Part shown: positions 54,552-63,180 of the stretch, piece after piece
Layout of the letters: every line of letters starts with the position of its first letter
Position numbering within the stretch: the stretch's first letter is position 1
Assembly: GCA_002403205.1 (NCBI GenBank)
Contig: DHHJ01000012.1
Location: 1 to 64,000 of the forward strand
Direction: 5' to 3'
Origin: Anaerolineaceae bacterium UBA4775
GTDB lineage: Bacteria; Chloroflexota; Anaerolineae; Anaerolineales; Anaerolineaceae
DNA length: 64,000 nucleotides
Position numbers and translations under genes: made by a program
Notes under the pieces: generated by a model
What the model was told of the DNA's origin: nothing
Databases searched by the model: none
The model's input: only the letters and a program-made list of their open reading frames with translations

Positions 54552-55226
54552 ATGCTCATGAAGCCTTTGTTTTCTGTGGTTAAATTCCTGATCAGGGTAT
54601 TGACCGGCTACCGCGTGGTGAACCGCGATCTGATCCCGCCGCAGGATGGTTTGCTGATGACGACCAACCACATCAGCCGCTTGGATGTGCCCTTCCTGAT
54701 GGCGATGACCGATCGCACTGACCTGGTGGCGATTGTTGCCAGGAAATATCAGAATAAGCCTTTCTTTAAATGGATTTTGGAGAGTATGGGCACCATCATT
54801 TGGATGGATCGGGAACGAACTGATTTTTCCGCCTTGCGCGAGGTGCTGGAATATCTGCGCAAGGGTAACGTGGTCGGGATTGCCCCTGAAGGCACTCGCA
54901 GTCATGGGGCTGTGGGCATGCTGGAAGGCAAACAGGGCGCTGCTGTGATGGCCGCCCGGGCATCGGTGACGATTTTACCGGTGGGCATCACCGGATCCGA
55001 TCGGATTTACCAGCATTGGATGCGTCTGCGCCGTCCCCCGGTCACCATCCGGGTTGGTGAGCCTTACCATTTGCCCGCTATGGATATGGATAACAGGCAA
55101 GCCTGGCTGGAGCGCAATACCGATGAAATCATGTGCCGCATTGCTGTCCTGCTCCCGCCTGAATACCGGGGTTTTTATGCCGATCACCCCAGGGTAAAGG
55201 AATTAGAGGCGGAATCTTCGGAATAG
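54552..55226 (+). CDS. plsC: 1-acyl-sn-glycerol-3-phosphate acyltransferase
   Basis: A 224-residue acyltransferase with the HxxxxD motif in NHISRLD (39-45), the FPEGTRS-like block APEGTRS, and VKPVGI-like LPVGIT. It makes phosphatidic acid. The ATG at 54552 is chosen over a TTG at 54540 that directly abuts GGAGG. A glycolipid glycosyltransferase follows, suggesting membrane-lipid synthesis. Confidence 0.87.
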   Translation: MLMKPLFSVVKFLIRVLTGYRVVNRDLIPPQDGLLMTTNHISRLDVPFLMAMTDRTDLVAIVARKYQNKPFFKWILESMGTIIWMDRERTDFSALREVLEYLRKGNVVGIAPEGTRSHGAVGMLEGKQGAAVMAARASVTILPVGITGSDRIYQHWMRLRRPPVTIRVGEPYHLPAMDMDNRQAWLERNTDEIMCRIAVLLPPEYRGFYADHPRVKELEAESSE

Positions 55227-55283
55227 ACCCGATTATTTCTCTTATGGACACCATTCCTTGCGGGGGCAACGTGATTGGCTGAA

Positions 55284-55292
55284 TGGTATAAT
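55284..55292 (+). promoter_or_regulatory. Extended -10 promoter of the DUF951 gene (leaderless)
   Basis: TGG-TATAAT, then exactly 6 nt to the GTG at 55299. No Shine-Dalgarno. Confidence 0.65.
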
Positions 55293-55298
55293 CCAAAT

Positions 55299-55511
55299 GT
55301 GTTACAGGATCTCGGTTTAGGTGATATTGTGCGCTTACGCAAACCCCATCCCTGCGGGGGATATGAATGGCGCGTTGTCCGCCTGGGGGCGGATATCGGT
55401 ATCGAATGCCTCACCTGCAGTCGGCGGGTATTGCTCGAGCGGCGGGCGCTTAAAAATCGGGTAAAAACCATAATTTCCAAAGCAGGCCAAGCTGATTCAT
55501 CCGATGGGTAA
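55299..55511 (+). CDS. DUF951 family protein
   Basis: A 70-residue protein matching DUF951 closely (LGDIVRLRKPHPCGGYEWRVVRLGADIGIEC then LTCSRR), with Cys in HPCGG and CLTC. Function unknown; the family is widespread in Firmicutes and Chloroflexi. GTG start, leaderless. Its end overlaps the glycosyltransferase start by 8 nt. Confidence 0.88.
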   Translation: MLQDLGLGDIVRLRKPHPCGGYEWRVVRLGADIGIECLTCSRRVLLERRALKNRVKTIISKAGQADSSDG

Positions 55512-56628
55512 GAAACCGCATATCCTTTTTCTATTCTCCGATACGGGCGCCGGCCATCGCAGTGCCGCGCAGGCGATCATCGAAGCATTGGAAATCTATT
55601 TCCCTGGGCAGGTCACCACGGAAATGCTGGATTTTTTTGCCAAGTATGCGCCGCCGCCTTTTGATAAAGCGGCTGGTACCTACGCCCACATGGCGCAGGT
55701 GCCCAACCTGTGGGAATTGGGCTATAAGCTCAGCGATGGCAAATACCGTTCAAAAATGGTTCATGACGTGCTATGGCCGTATATCCGCAAAGCCGCAAAA
55801 AACTTGGTCATTGAACACCCGTGCGACCTGTTCGTCTCGGTGCACCCGATCATCAACACCCCCGCCCTGCGGATTTTGGAGAATGACCCCACGCCGTACA
55901 TGATCGTGATCACCGACATGGTTTCCACCCATGCCTTTTGGTATAACAACCATGCCACTGTCACCCTGGCGCCGACAGAAGAAGCCCGTCAGCGTGGCAT
56001 TGAGATGGGTATGGACGCTGACCGCATTGAGGCGGTCGGCCAGCCCATTTCAGATAAATATTGCCATCCAACTGCGCCAAAAGCGGCATTGCGGGCAAAA
56101 TTCGGCTGGCCGACATCGCTGCCAGTGGCATTGATGGTGGGCGGTGGGGAAGGCATGGGGCCGATCGAGGAGGTGGTGCGTGCCGTGGATCGCGCCAATC
56201 TGGATATGATGATGGTGATCGTCGCCGGGCGAAACCAGGCCTTGCAAAAGAACCTCAGCAAGAAGGCCTTGCAGACCGCGCACGAGATCCTTGGCTTTGT
56301 TGAAAACATGCCCGACCTGATGAATGCGGCTGATATCATCGTCACCAAAGCCGGGCCTGGCACGATCTCCGAAGCGTTTACCGCCGGGTTGCCGATCATT
56401 TTATACACACGCATGCCCGGCCAGGAAGAAGGCAACGTGGATTATGTGGTTGGCAAAGGCACCGGTGTGTGGGCACCTACTCCCGCCCAGGTGGTGAATA
56501 CCCTGCGAGATTGGGTTGAAAACCCCGGCCACCGGGAGGCGATTGCCGCAGTTTCGAAGCGCTTGGCCCGCCCTGAGGCCGCCAAAAACATTGCCCAAAG
56601 GATTATTGAGATGGTTAATCCATCCTAA
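55504..56628 (+). CDS. Diacylglycerol/MGDG synthase-type glycosyltransferase
   Basis: A 374-residue GT28-type enzyme. The N-terminal segment DTGAGHRSAA and the C-terminal TKAGPGTISEA and PGQEEGNVDYV motifs are those of MGDG synthase and processive diacylglycerol glucosyltransferases. It probably adds a sugar to diacylglycerol made through PlsC upstream. Confidence 0.88.
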   Translation: MGKKPHILFLFSDTGAGHRSAAQAIIEALEIYFPGQVTTEMLDFFAKYAPPPFDKAAGTYAHMAQVPNLWELGYKLSDGKYRSKMVHDVLWPYIRKAAKNLVIEHPCDLFVSVHPIINTPALRILENDPTPYMIVITDMVSTHAFWYNNHATVTLAPTEEARQRGIEMGMDADRIEAVGQPISDKYCHPTAPKAALRAKFGWPTSLPVALMVGGGEGMGPIEEVVRAVDRANLDMMMVIVAGRNQALQKNLSKKALQTAHEILGFVENMPDLMNAADIIVTKAGPGTISEAFTAGLPIILYTRMPGQEEGNVDYVVGKGTGVWAPTPAQVVNTLRDWVENPGHREAIAAVSKRLARPEAAKNIAQRIIEMVNPS

Positions 56629-56631
56629 ATC

Positions 56632-56640
56632 TGATATGAT
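56632..56640 (+). promoter_or_regulatory. Extended -10 promoter before tsaE
   Basis: TGA-TATGAT, 14 nt before the tsaE ATG. The leader would be very short and has no Shine-Dalgarno. Confidence 0.5.
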
Positions 56641-56654
56641 TGTATTGAACCATT

Positions 56655-57152
56655 ATGCCTATTTTAGATGACCGAATTTTTGAATTTTTCAGCCACAGCG
56701 CCGACCAGACCCGGCGGCTGGGTATCCACCTGGGTGGTCACCTCAAGCGCGGCGATATCATTTGCCTGCAGGGTAACCTGGGTGCCGGGAAAACCACCCT
56801 GGTCCAGGGGATTGGCCAGGGGTGGGGCACGCTTGACCCCGTCACCAGCCCGACCTATGTGATCGTGAATGAGTATCGCCGGCCCGGGCAGGAGCGGCTC
56901 TTCCACCTGGATGCCTACCGGCTCGAAAATGCCCTGGAAGCTGAACACCTGGACCTCGATCAGATGCTGGTTGAAGGCCCGCTGGTGATCGAATGGGCTG
57001 AACGCATCAAAGACGCCCTCCCTGAGCAGCATCTGTGGATCCGGTTTGCTTATTCATCCGTTGAACACCGCACCATGCTGCTGCGGGCTCAGGGCACGCG
57101 TTATGAAGCCCTTGTTGAGCAATTACGGCGCAAAATATACGGAGATTTCTAG
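56655..57152 (+). CDS. tsaE: tRNA t6A synthesis ATPase TsaE
   Basis: A 165-residue TsaE. Walker A GNLGAGKTT (about 41-49) and the TSPTYVIVNEY and FHLDAYRL motifs are typical. With TsaB and TsaD it puts threonylcarbamoyl on tRNA A37. It overlaps tsaB by 1 nt. Confidence 0.93.
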   Translation: MPILDDRIFEFFSHSADQTRRLGIHLGGHLKRGDIICLQGNLGAGKTTLVQGIGQGWGTLDPVTSPTYVIVNEYRRPGQERLFHLDAYRLENALEAEHLDLDQMLVEGPLVIEWAERIKDALPEQHLWIRFAYSSVEHRTMLLRAQGTRYEALVEQLRRKIYGDF

Positions 57153-57823
57153 TGTTATTAGCCCTTGATACATCCACGACATGGATCAGCCTGGCGTTGC
57201 ATGATGGCACATTTGTCCGCTACGAGTCCACCTGGGAGAGCCAGCATCATCACACCGTTGAGCTGGCACCTGCCGTCCAGCGCCTTTTCGCCCAGACCGG
57301 TACCGCCCAGGACGACCTGACAGGCTTGGCCGTGGCCGTTGGCCCAGGTTCCTTCACCAGCTTGCGGATTGGGCTGGCTTATGCCAAAGGAATGGCCCTT
57401 GCCCTGAACATTCCACTGGTGGGCGTGCCCTCATTGGATGTGATCGCCCAGGCCCAGCCGCTGGACGAACGCCCCATGATTGCGGTTTTGCATGCGGGTC
57501 GGCGGCGTTTGGCCTATGCCACCTACCAGGTGGTGGGTGACCGCTGGGTCGCCCAAGGGGAGCCCGACGTGATCGAAGCCCGGGAGCTGGTAAAGACGAT
57601 TGAATCACCCACGTTGGTCTGCGGCGAGCTTTCGCAGGAAGCCCGGGCCATCATCGGGCGCCGCTGGAAAAACGCCATCATTGCCCCACCCGAACGCTGT
57701 TTGCGGAGGGCAGGTTTCTTGGCGGCATTGGGCTGGGAACGCCTGTCAGCAGGCAGCGCGGATGACCCCGTCAGCCTGGCACCGATCTACCTGAGCACGG
57801 CAGCCAACCCCATCCCTGATTGA
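57152..57823 (+). CDS. tsaB: tRNA t6A synthesis protein TsaB
   Basis: A 223-residue ASKHA-fold protein with LALDTST and AVAVGPGSFTSLRIGLA. GTG start at 57152 overlapping the tsaE stop. Partner of TsaD and TsaE. Confidence 0.93.
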   Translation: MLLALDTSTTWISLALHDGTFVRYESTWESQHHHTVELAPAVQRLFAQTGTAQDDLTGLAVAVGPGSFTSLRIGLAYAKGMALALNIPLVGVPSLDVIAQAQPLDERPMIAVLHAGRRRLAYATYQVVGDRWVAQGEPDVIEARELVKTIESPTLVCGELSQEARAIIGRRWKNAIIAPPERCLRRAGFLAALGWERLSAGSADDPVSLAPIYLSTAANPIPD

Positions 57824-57824
57824 G

Positions 57825-58343
57825 ATGACGAACGCCCCTGAGGGGACGCGCATGCTTTTGCGCCCGATGACCCTGGCCGATGTAGACCAGGTTGAAGAGA
57901 TCGAGCAGGTATCCTTTCCCACGCCCTGGCCGAAAAACGCCTTTCATTACGAGCTGACTCACAATCGCCACGCGCTGTGTTGGGTGGCGGAATGGAATGA
58001 ACCCGGTCAACCTCCGGTTGTTGTGGCCGATATCGTGGTCTGGCTGATCATCGATGAGGCACATATTGGCACGCTGGCCGTCAGGCCTGGTTACCGGGGG
58101 CAGGGGATTGGGGAACGGCTTTTGGCTCAGGCTTTGCTGGAATCAGCCCGCGCTGGGGCCACGCATGCGTTGCTGGAGGTCAGGGCGAGCAATCGGGTGG
58201 CTCAAAACCTTTACCGAAAATTTGGTTTTGAGCAAGTTGGCATACGCACAGCCTACTACTCTGACACGCAGGAAGACGCTCTTTTGATGACTTTACCCGC
58301 CCTGGATGCAGATAGGCTTGCTGAACTGGCTCAACCCGGATAG
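57825..58343 (+). CDS. rimI: N-acetyltransferase RimI-like
   Basis: A 172-residue GNAT enzyme with the acetyl-CoA loop RPGYRGQGIGERLL and the RimI ending LYRKFGFEQVGIRTAYY. It starts 1 nt after tsaB; the tsaE-tsaB-rimI order is common. It acetylates N-termini of ribosomal proteins such as S18 in E. coli. Confidence 0.9.
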   Translation: MTNAPEGTRMLLRPMTLADVDQVEEIEQVSFPTPWPKNAFHYELTHNRHALCWVAEWNEPGQPPVVVADIVVWLIIDEAHIGTLAVRPGYRGQGIGERLLAQALLESARAGATHALLEVRASNRVAQNLYRKFGFEQVGIRTAYYSDTQEDALLMTLPALDADRLAELAQPG

Positions 58344-58378
58344 GATTACTCGTTATTGGATTACACAGGAGGTCTATT

Positions 58379-59038
58379 TTGAAACCTGAAGAGGTTTTAC
58401 AGGAAGTTGCAGATCAAACGAGGGTCTGTACACGCTGCAAATTGCATCATTCCCGCAAAAATGCGGTCCCAGGTGTCGGGAACCCGTACACAAAGGTGAT
58501 GTTTATCGGTGAGGGGCCTGGTTTTCATGAGAACGAGCAGGGATTGCCCTTTGTGGGTGCCGCCGGTAAATTCCTGGATGAACTGCTGGGTGATGCCGGC
58601 CTGGCGCGTGAAGGCGTGTTCATCACCAACGTGGTCAAATGCCGTCCGCCCGGGAATCGAGACCCTGAAGCAGAGGAACTGAACGCGTGCAAACCCTATC
58701 TTGAGCGGCAGATCGCTGCGGTCAACCCGGATGTGATCGTCACCCTGGGGCGGGTATCCATGGGGTACTTTATCGATAATGGCAAGATCAGCGCGATTCA
58801 CGGCAGGGATTTTTGGGCGCATGGCCGCATGGTCGTGCCGATGTACCACCCGGCAGCGGCGCTGCACCAGCCCGCTTTGCGCGGGGTGGTCAAGGAGGAT
58901 TTCTCCAAGCTGCCAGCCTTGATCGGAAAAGCCCAAAAAGCCCGTCACAATTCCGTTGAGGTCCAGGAGGTGCAGCACGACCTCCCTGTGCAGGAACCAG
59001 GGGATGATGACAGCGCTGAACAGCTCAGCCTTTTTTAG
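58379..59038 (+). CDS. Fe-S uracil-DNA glycosylase (UdgA/type IV-like)
   Basis: A 219-residue uracil-DNA glycosylase. The N-terminal Cys pair CTRCKL (17, 20) begins the Fe-S cluster, and GEGPGFHENEQGLPFVG and MYHPAAALHQ are the active-site motifs. The C-terminus ends AEQLSLF, which fits the beta-clamp binding consensus QL[SD]LF, so it may be held to the replisome. Start is TTG at 58379 with a perfect AGGAGG 6 nt upstream. Confidence 0.9.
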   Translation: MKPEEVLQEVADQTRVCTRCKLHHSRKNAVPGVGNPYTKVMFIGEGPGFHENEQGLPFVGAAGKFLDELLGDAGLAREGVFITNVVKCRPPGNRDPEAEELNACKPYLERQIAAVNPDVIVTLGRVSMGYFIDNGKISAIHGRDFWAHGRMVVPMYHPAAALHQPALRGVVKEDFSKLPALIGKAQKARHNSVEVQEVQHDLPVQEPGDDDSAEQLSLF

Positions 59039-59179
59039 GCTGCCTGCCGCAGTGTTTCCCCCGCACCAGTTCAGGAATAGCAATCTTATAACGATACTAA
59101 AGGATCATGGTTGGCTGTAGTAAGGGTGATTAATTGCTATCCAGATTGCAGCAAAATCATCAACCAAGGTGGTGGACTG

Positions 59180-59188
59180 TGATAAAAT
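59180..59188 (+). promoter_or_regulatory. Extended -10 promoter of the polysaccharide operon
   Basis: TGA-TAAAAT, 39 nt before the ATG at 59228. Confidence 0.5.
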
Positions 59189-59227
59189 GGCTTTCGAGTT
59201 TAAATTTGAGTGAATAAGGACAATTGA

Positions 59228-60547
59228 ATGAATACAACAAAGGAACAACTGCTGCAGAAACTGCTTGACCGATCGGCGCAGATCGGCGTGGTTGGGATTG
59301 GTTATGTTGGGCTGCCCCTGGCCGTCGTTTTTGGTGAAGCCGGTTTTACCGTGGTCGGCGTCGACCCCGATGCTGAAAAGGTGGCCGCCATCAACCGGGG
59401 GGAGAGCTACATCCTGGATGTGGCCTCCGAGCGGGTTAAGGCCCTGGTGGATGCCGGCAGGCTTTCTGCCAGCACTGACTACGCTGTGCTGGGCGATGCG
59501 GATGCCGTCTCCATTTGTGTGCCGACCCCCTTGCGCAAGACCGGCGACCCGGACCTGTCCTTCATCGCTTCGGCCACACAGTCCCTGGCGCCCTACCTGC
59601 ACGCCGGTATGGTGGTTGTCCTGGAATCAAGCACCTACCCGGGCACAACCCGCGAGATGATCCTGCCCGTGCTCGAAGCAGAAAGCGGCTTATCCGTATG
59701 TGATGACTTTTTCCTGGCATTCTCCCCCGAGCGGGTTGACCCGGGCCGTGAGGATTGGACCACCATCAACACCCCCAAGGTGATCGGAGGGATCACCACC
59801 GATTGCGGCGAGGTGGCGGCAACCTGGTATGCCCAGGCCTTGGAGACGATCGTGCCCGTCACCACCTGTGAGGTGGCAGAAATGACCAAGCTGCTTGAAA
59901 ACACATTCAGGATGATCAATATCGGGATGGTCAACGAGCTGGCGATTATGTGCGACCGGCTCGGCATCGACGTGTGGGAGGTGATCGACGCCGCTGCGAC
60001 CAAGCCCTTTGGCTTTATGAAGTTTACCCCCGGGCCGGGTTTGGGTGGGCACTGTATCCCCATTGACCCGCTGTACCTCTCGTGGAAACTCCGGTCGTTG
60101 AATTACACAGCCCGGTTCATTGAATTGGCCTCCGAAATCAACACCAACATGCCCCGTTATGCCCTGGGCAAGATCCAGGACGCCCTTAACAAGCAAAGGA
60201 AGGCGGTCAACGGCAGCCGTGTGCTGATCCTCGGGGTGGCCTATAAGCCCGATATTGATGACCTGCGTGAATCACCCGCACTGGATGTAATCCACCTGCT
60301 GCTTGAAAAAGGCGCTGAGGTTCACTATCATGACCCCTTCATCCCGCATTTTGACTATGATGGTTTGAAAATGGATTCGGTCGCCAATTTAATGGATGAG
60401 GTAGGCAAAGCGGATTGTGTGGCTATCATCACCAATCACAAGCAATACGATTATGCCGCCATCCTCGATAGGGCGCAACTGATCGTCGACACCCGCAATG
60501 CCCTGGGCAAGGCGGGCAGAGACCATCCCAAGGTGGTCAGGCTCTGA
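59228..60547 (+). CDS. UDP-N-acetylglucosamine/UDP-sugar 6-dehydrogenase
   Basis: A 439-residue nucleotide-sugar dehydrogenase. Rossmann GIGYVGLPLA, the ESSTYPGTT segment, and catalytic Cys276 in GLGGHCIPIDP fit the WbpA/WecC subgroup. It oxidises a UDP-sugar to the uronic acid for surface glycans. AATAAGGAC lies before the ATG. Its stop overlaps the epimerase start by 1 nt. Confidence 0.9.
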   Translation: MNTTKEQLLQKLLDRSAQIGVVGIGYVGLPLAVVFGEAGFTVVGVDPDAEKVAAINRGESYILDVASERVKALVDAGRLSASTDYAVLGDADAVSICVPTPLRKTGDPDLSFIASATQSLAPYLHAGMVVVLESSTYPGTTREMILPVLEAESGLSVCDDFFLAFSPERVDPGREDWTTINTPKVIGGITTDCGEVAATWYAQALETIVPVTTCEVAEMTKLLENTFRMINIGMVNELAIMCDRLGIDVWEVIDAAATKPFGFMKFTPGPGLGGHCIPIDPLYLSWKLRSLNYTARFIELASEINTNMPRYALGKIQDALNKQRKAVNGSRVLILGVAYKPDIDDLRESPALDVIHLLLEKGAEVHYHDPFIPHFDYDGLKMDSVANLMDEVGKADCVAIITNHKQYDYAAILDRAQLIVDTRNALGKAGRDHPKVVRL

Positions 60548-61527
60548 TGGGAAACTACCTGCTGACGGGCGCGGCTGGCTTTATCGCCTTCCGTGTGGCG
60601 GAACTGCTGGTTGAGTCCGGGCACCACGTATACGGTGTGGATAACCTGAACGATGCCTATGATGTGCGGTTAAAGTCGTATCGCCTGAATCGGCTGCAAG
60701 CCCTGCCGAATTTTCACTTCTTAAAGACGGATATTTCCTCTCGTACAGTTATCGATGCGCTGGCTGACTGGCTGCCCGAGCAGGTTGACGGTGTGATCAA
60801 CCTGGCTGCCAGGGCAGGCGTGCGCACCAGCCTGACAGACCCATGGGTGTATGTGGACACCAATATGACCGGCACCCTGAACCTGCTGGAACTGTGCCGC
60901 CGGTATCCTGTGGGCAAGTTTGTGCTGGCTTCGACATCCAGCCTGTATGCGGAGGAATCCGAACCGCCGTTTCGTGAAGCGGATGACACCGATCATCCCC
61001 TGCAGCCCTACGCGGCCAGCAAGAAGGGCGCCGAAGCCATGGCGCATGCCTATCATCACCTTTACGATATCGATGTGACGGTTTTGCGCTATTTTACGGT
61101 CTATGGCCCTGCCGGTCGGCCCGACATGGTCATGTTCCGCTTTTGCCAGTGGATCGCCGAGGGGAAACCGGTGGTCGTGAACGGGGATGGTGAGCAGTCG
61201 CGCGGCTTCACCTATTTGGATGATATCGCCCGCGGTACGATCCAGGCGCTCAAACCCCTGGGGTACCAGGTGATCAACCTGGGCGGGCATGAGGTCATCA
61301 CCATCAATCATCTGATCAGCATGCTGGAAGCGCGCATCGGCCAGCGTGCCCTGGTGACCTATCAGCCCTTTCATCCCGCAGATGTGCATACTAACCAGGC
61401 GGATGTGACCCGCGCCCGGCAGCTTTTAGGCTGGGAACCGCGGGTCAACCTTGAGGAGGGGGTCACCCGCCTGGTGGATTGGTACATGGCTGAACGGGCA
61501 TGGGCCAGCCAGGTCGCCACCCCATGA
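60547..61527 (+). CDS. NAD-dependent sugar epimerase (UDP-glucuronate 4-epimerase-like)
   Basis: A 326-residue SDR. The Rossmann motif is TGAAGFIA (third Gly of the usual GxxGxxG is Ala), and the active site has S in STSSLY and YAASK. It resembles UDP-glucuronate 4-epimerases and follows a matching dehydrogenase. Its TGA overlaps the flippase ATG. Confidence 0.85.
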   Translation: MGNYLLTGAAGFIAFRVAELLVESGHHVYGVDNLNDAYDVRLKSYRLNRLQALPNFHFLKTDISSRTVIDALADWLPEQVDGVINLAARAGVRTSLTDPWVYVDTNMTGTLNLLELCRRYPVGKFVLASTSSLYAEESEPPFREADDTDHPLQPYAASKKGAEAMAHAYHHLYDIDVTVLRYFTVYGPAGRPDMVMFRFCQWIAEGKPVVVNGDGEQSRGFTYLDDIARGTIQALKPLGYQVINLGGHEVITINHLISMLEARIGQRALVTYQPFHPADVHTNQADVTRARQLLGWEPRVNLEEGVTRLVDWYMAERAWASQVATP

Positions 61528-62999
61528 AACTCCCGCAGCGTAAGCGAGACGGAGGGAAACTCCCGCAGCGTAAGCGAGACGGAGGGAAACTCCCGCAGCG
61601 TAAGCGAGACGGAGGGAAACTCCCGCAGGGGGAGCAGGATGCAAAGACAGGTCTGTTCGCAGGCCTTCAAGCCTGGGGCAAAGACGTCATCCTCAAAAAG
61701 GTGATCAGCAATTCAGCCTACTTGTTTGCCAGCCAGGCGGTCAGCGCGGTGCTGAGCATCCTGGCAGCCAACCTGCTGGGTGTGGCCAGCTTTGGTGAAC
61801 TGGGGGTGGTGATCAGCTTTGTCACCAATATCAACCGCCTGCTGTCCTTCAGGATGGGGGACTTTGTTGTGCGCTACATGGGTGGATTTTTGGCGCAGGA
61901 TAAGCGGAAGAACAGCGCAGCCATCCTTAAGGTGGCTGGATTGACAGAGTTTTCAACCTCGCTGCTGGCTTACCTGGTGCTGCTGGCCTTATCAGAGTGG
62001 GGCGCATTGACTTTTGCGAAGGACATCACAACCCAGCCTTTGTTCATCATTTACGGCATCACCATCCTCGGCAACGTGATCACCGAGACAGCCACCGGGG
62101 CACTCCAGGTCATGGGGCATTTTAAGTCGCTGGCCTTATTGAATTTCCTGCAGAGCCTGGTCTCAATTGGTTTGTTTGCGGTGGTGTTCATCAACCAGGG
62201 CGGCGTGTTTTCCGTCATGCTGGTCTACCTGGTGGGTAAGATGATCCTGGGCCTCGGGCCGGTGCTTTTGGCGCTGTATTGGTTGCCCAAAACCCTCGGG
62301 GCGGGCTGGTGGCGCACGCCGATGCGCGGCAACCTCCCTGAGCGCAAAGAGATGGTGCGCTTTGCCATTAATTCCAACTTCAGCGGCACAGTGACGATCC
62401 TTGCCCGAGACAGCGAGCTGCTGTGGGTGAGCTATTTCTTTGATACCACGGTGGCGGGCTACTATAAAGTGGCCCTGGCGGTGATCAACCTGGTGGTCAT
62501 GCCGATCACGCCCTTTATCAGCACCACCTTCCCTGAGATCACCCGGCACGTGGCCAAACGCGAATGGGCCAGGTTGACCCAGCTCCTGGCGCGTGTGACC
62601 ACCATTTCGGGCGCCTGGACGGGCACTGTGGCGGCTGGCTTGCTGCTTTTGGGCCGGCAACTGCTCTTCTCGCCCTGGTCGCTGTTCGGGCATACGATCT
62701 ATATCTACAAGGAGGCTTACGGGCCAGCCTATGCGGTGCTGATGGTGCTGCTGATCGGGTTTGGGGTGGCCAACATCTTCTATTGGGACCGATCTTTGCT
62801 GTTGGCCTTCGGCAAAGCAGAACTGCCCTTGCGGGTGAGCTTTTTTGCCATGCTGGGCAAGGTTGGGCTGGCCTTCCTGATCGTGCCTGTGCTGGGCTAC
62901 CTGGCTGAGGCGGCCCTGTTCAGCGCGTATTTTGTGGTCACTGTGGGGATTTTGGTCTATAAAGGCCTGGCGGAGGTCCGCGCGCAGACTACGGCCTAA
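61524..62999 (+). CDS. Polysaccharide flippase (Wzx-like)
   Basis: A 491-residue membrane protein with about 12 helices from residue 60 onwards, in the polysaccharide transporter family (Wzx/MATE superfamily). The first ~35 residues are made of three exact copies of KLPQRKRDGG, coded by a 30-bp minisatellite at 61527-61616. It starts with the ATGA overlap with the epimerase, so it depends on coupled translation. It would move lipid-linked sugar units across the membrane. Confidence 0.83.
   Translation: MKLPQRKRDGGKLPQRKRDGGKLPQRKRDGGKLPQGEQDAKTGLFAGLQAWGKDVILKKVISNSAYLFASQAVSAVLSILAANLLGVASFGELGVVISFVTNINRLLSFRMGDFVVRYMGGFLAQDKRKNSAAILKVAGLTEFSTSLLAYLVLLALSEWGALTFAKDITTQPLFIIYGITILGNVITETATGALQVMGHFKSLALLNFLQSLVSIGLFAVVFINQGGVFSVMLVYLVGKMILGLGPVLLALYWLPKTLGAGWWRTPMRGNLPERKEMVRFAINSNFSGTVTILARDSELLWVSYFFDTTVAGYYKVALAVINLVVMPITPFISTTFPEITRHVAKREWARLTQLLARVTTISGAWTGTVAAGLLLLGRQLLFSPWSLFGHTIYIYKEAYGPAYAVLMVLLIGFGVANIFYWDRSLLLAFGKAELPLRVSFFAMLGKVGLAFLIVPVLGYLAEAALFSAYFVVTVGILVYKGLAEVRAQTTA
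61527..61628 (+). repeat. 30-bp coding minisatellite (3 copies plus a partial)
   Basis: Units at 61527-61556, 61557-61586, 61587-61616 and the first 12 bp of a fourth at 61617-61628. Perfect copies in frame with the flippase. Confidence 0.95.
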
Positions 63000-63009
63000 G
63001 CGGATTGTG

Positions 63010-63177
63010 ATGGGCAGCTTGGTGGTGTCTACGCCCGTGCTGGCGCGCTACAAGATCGGCGACCTGGTGCGTGCGTATCGGCCGCCTTACTTCCGCTGCA
63101 TCGGGCGGGCGCGCTGGCACACACCGCTGGTGCATACCTGGCGGATGGTCAAAACCCTGGATTTTGGCGGGCTGTGA
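63010..63177 (+). pseudogene. Possible 3' remnant of a GH3-like gene
   Basis: A 55-codon frame whose sequence VVSTPVLARYKIGDLVRAY...PYFRCIGRARWHTPL resembles the C-terminal part of GH3-family acyl-adenylating proteins (the RYKIGD and FRCIGR segments). The frame is open only a little upstream into the flippase end, so it is a fragment if the likeness is real. No Shine-Dalgarno. Confidence 0.3.
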
Positions 63178-63180
63178 GGT

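Noticed and set aside
61371..61670. Repeat-containing open frames on the minus strand opposite the flippase start
   Set aside because: Shadow of the 30-bp minisatellite; no independent start or family.
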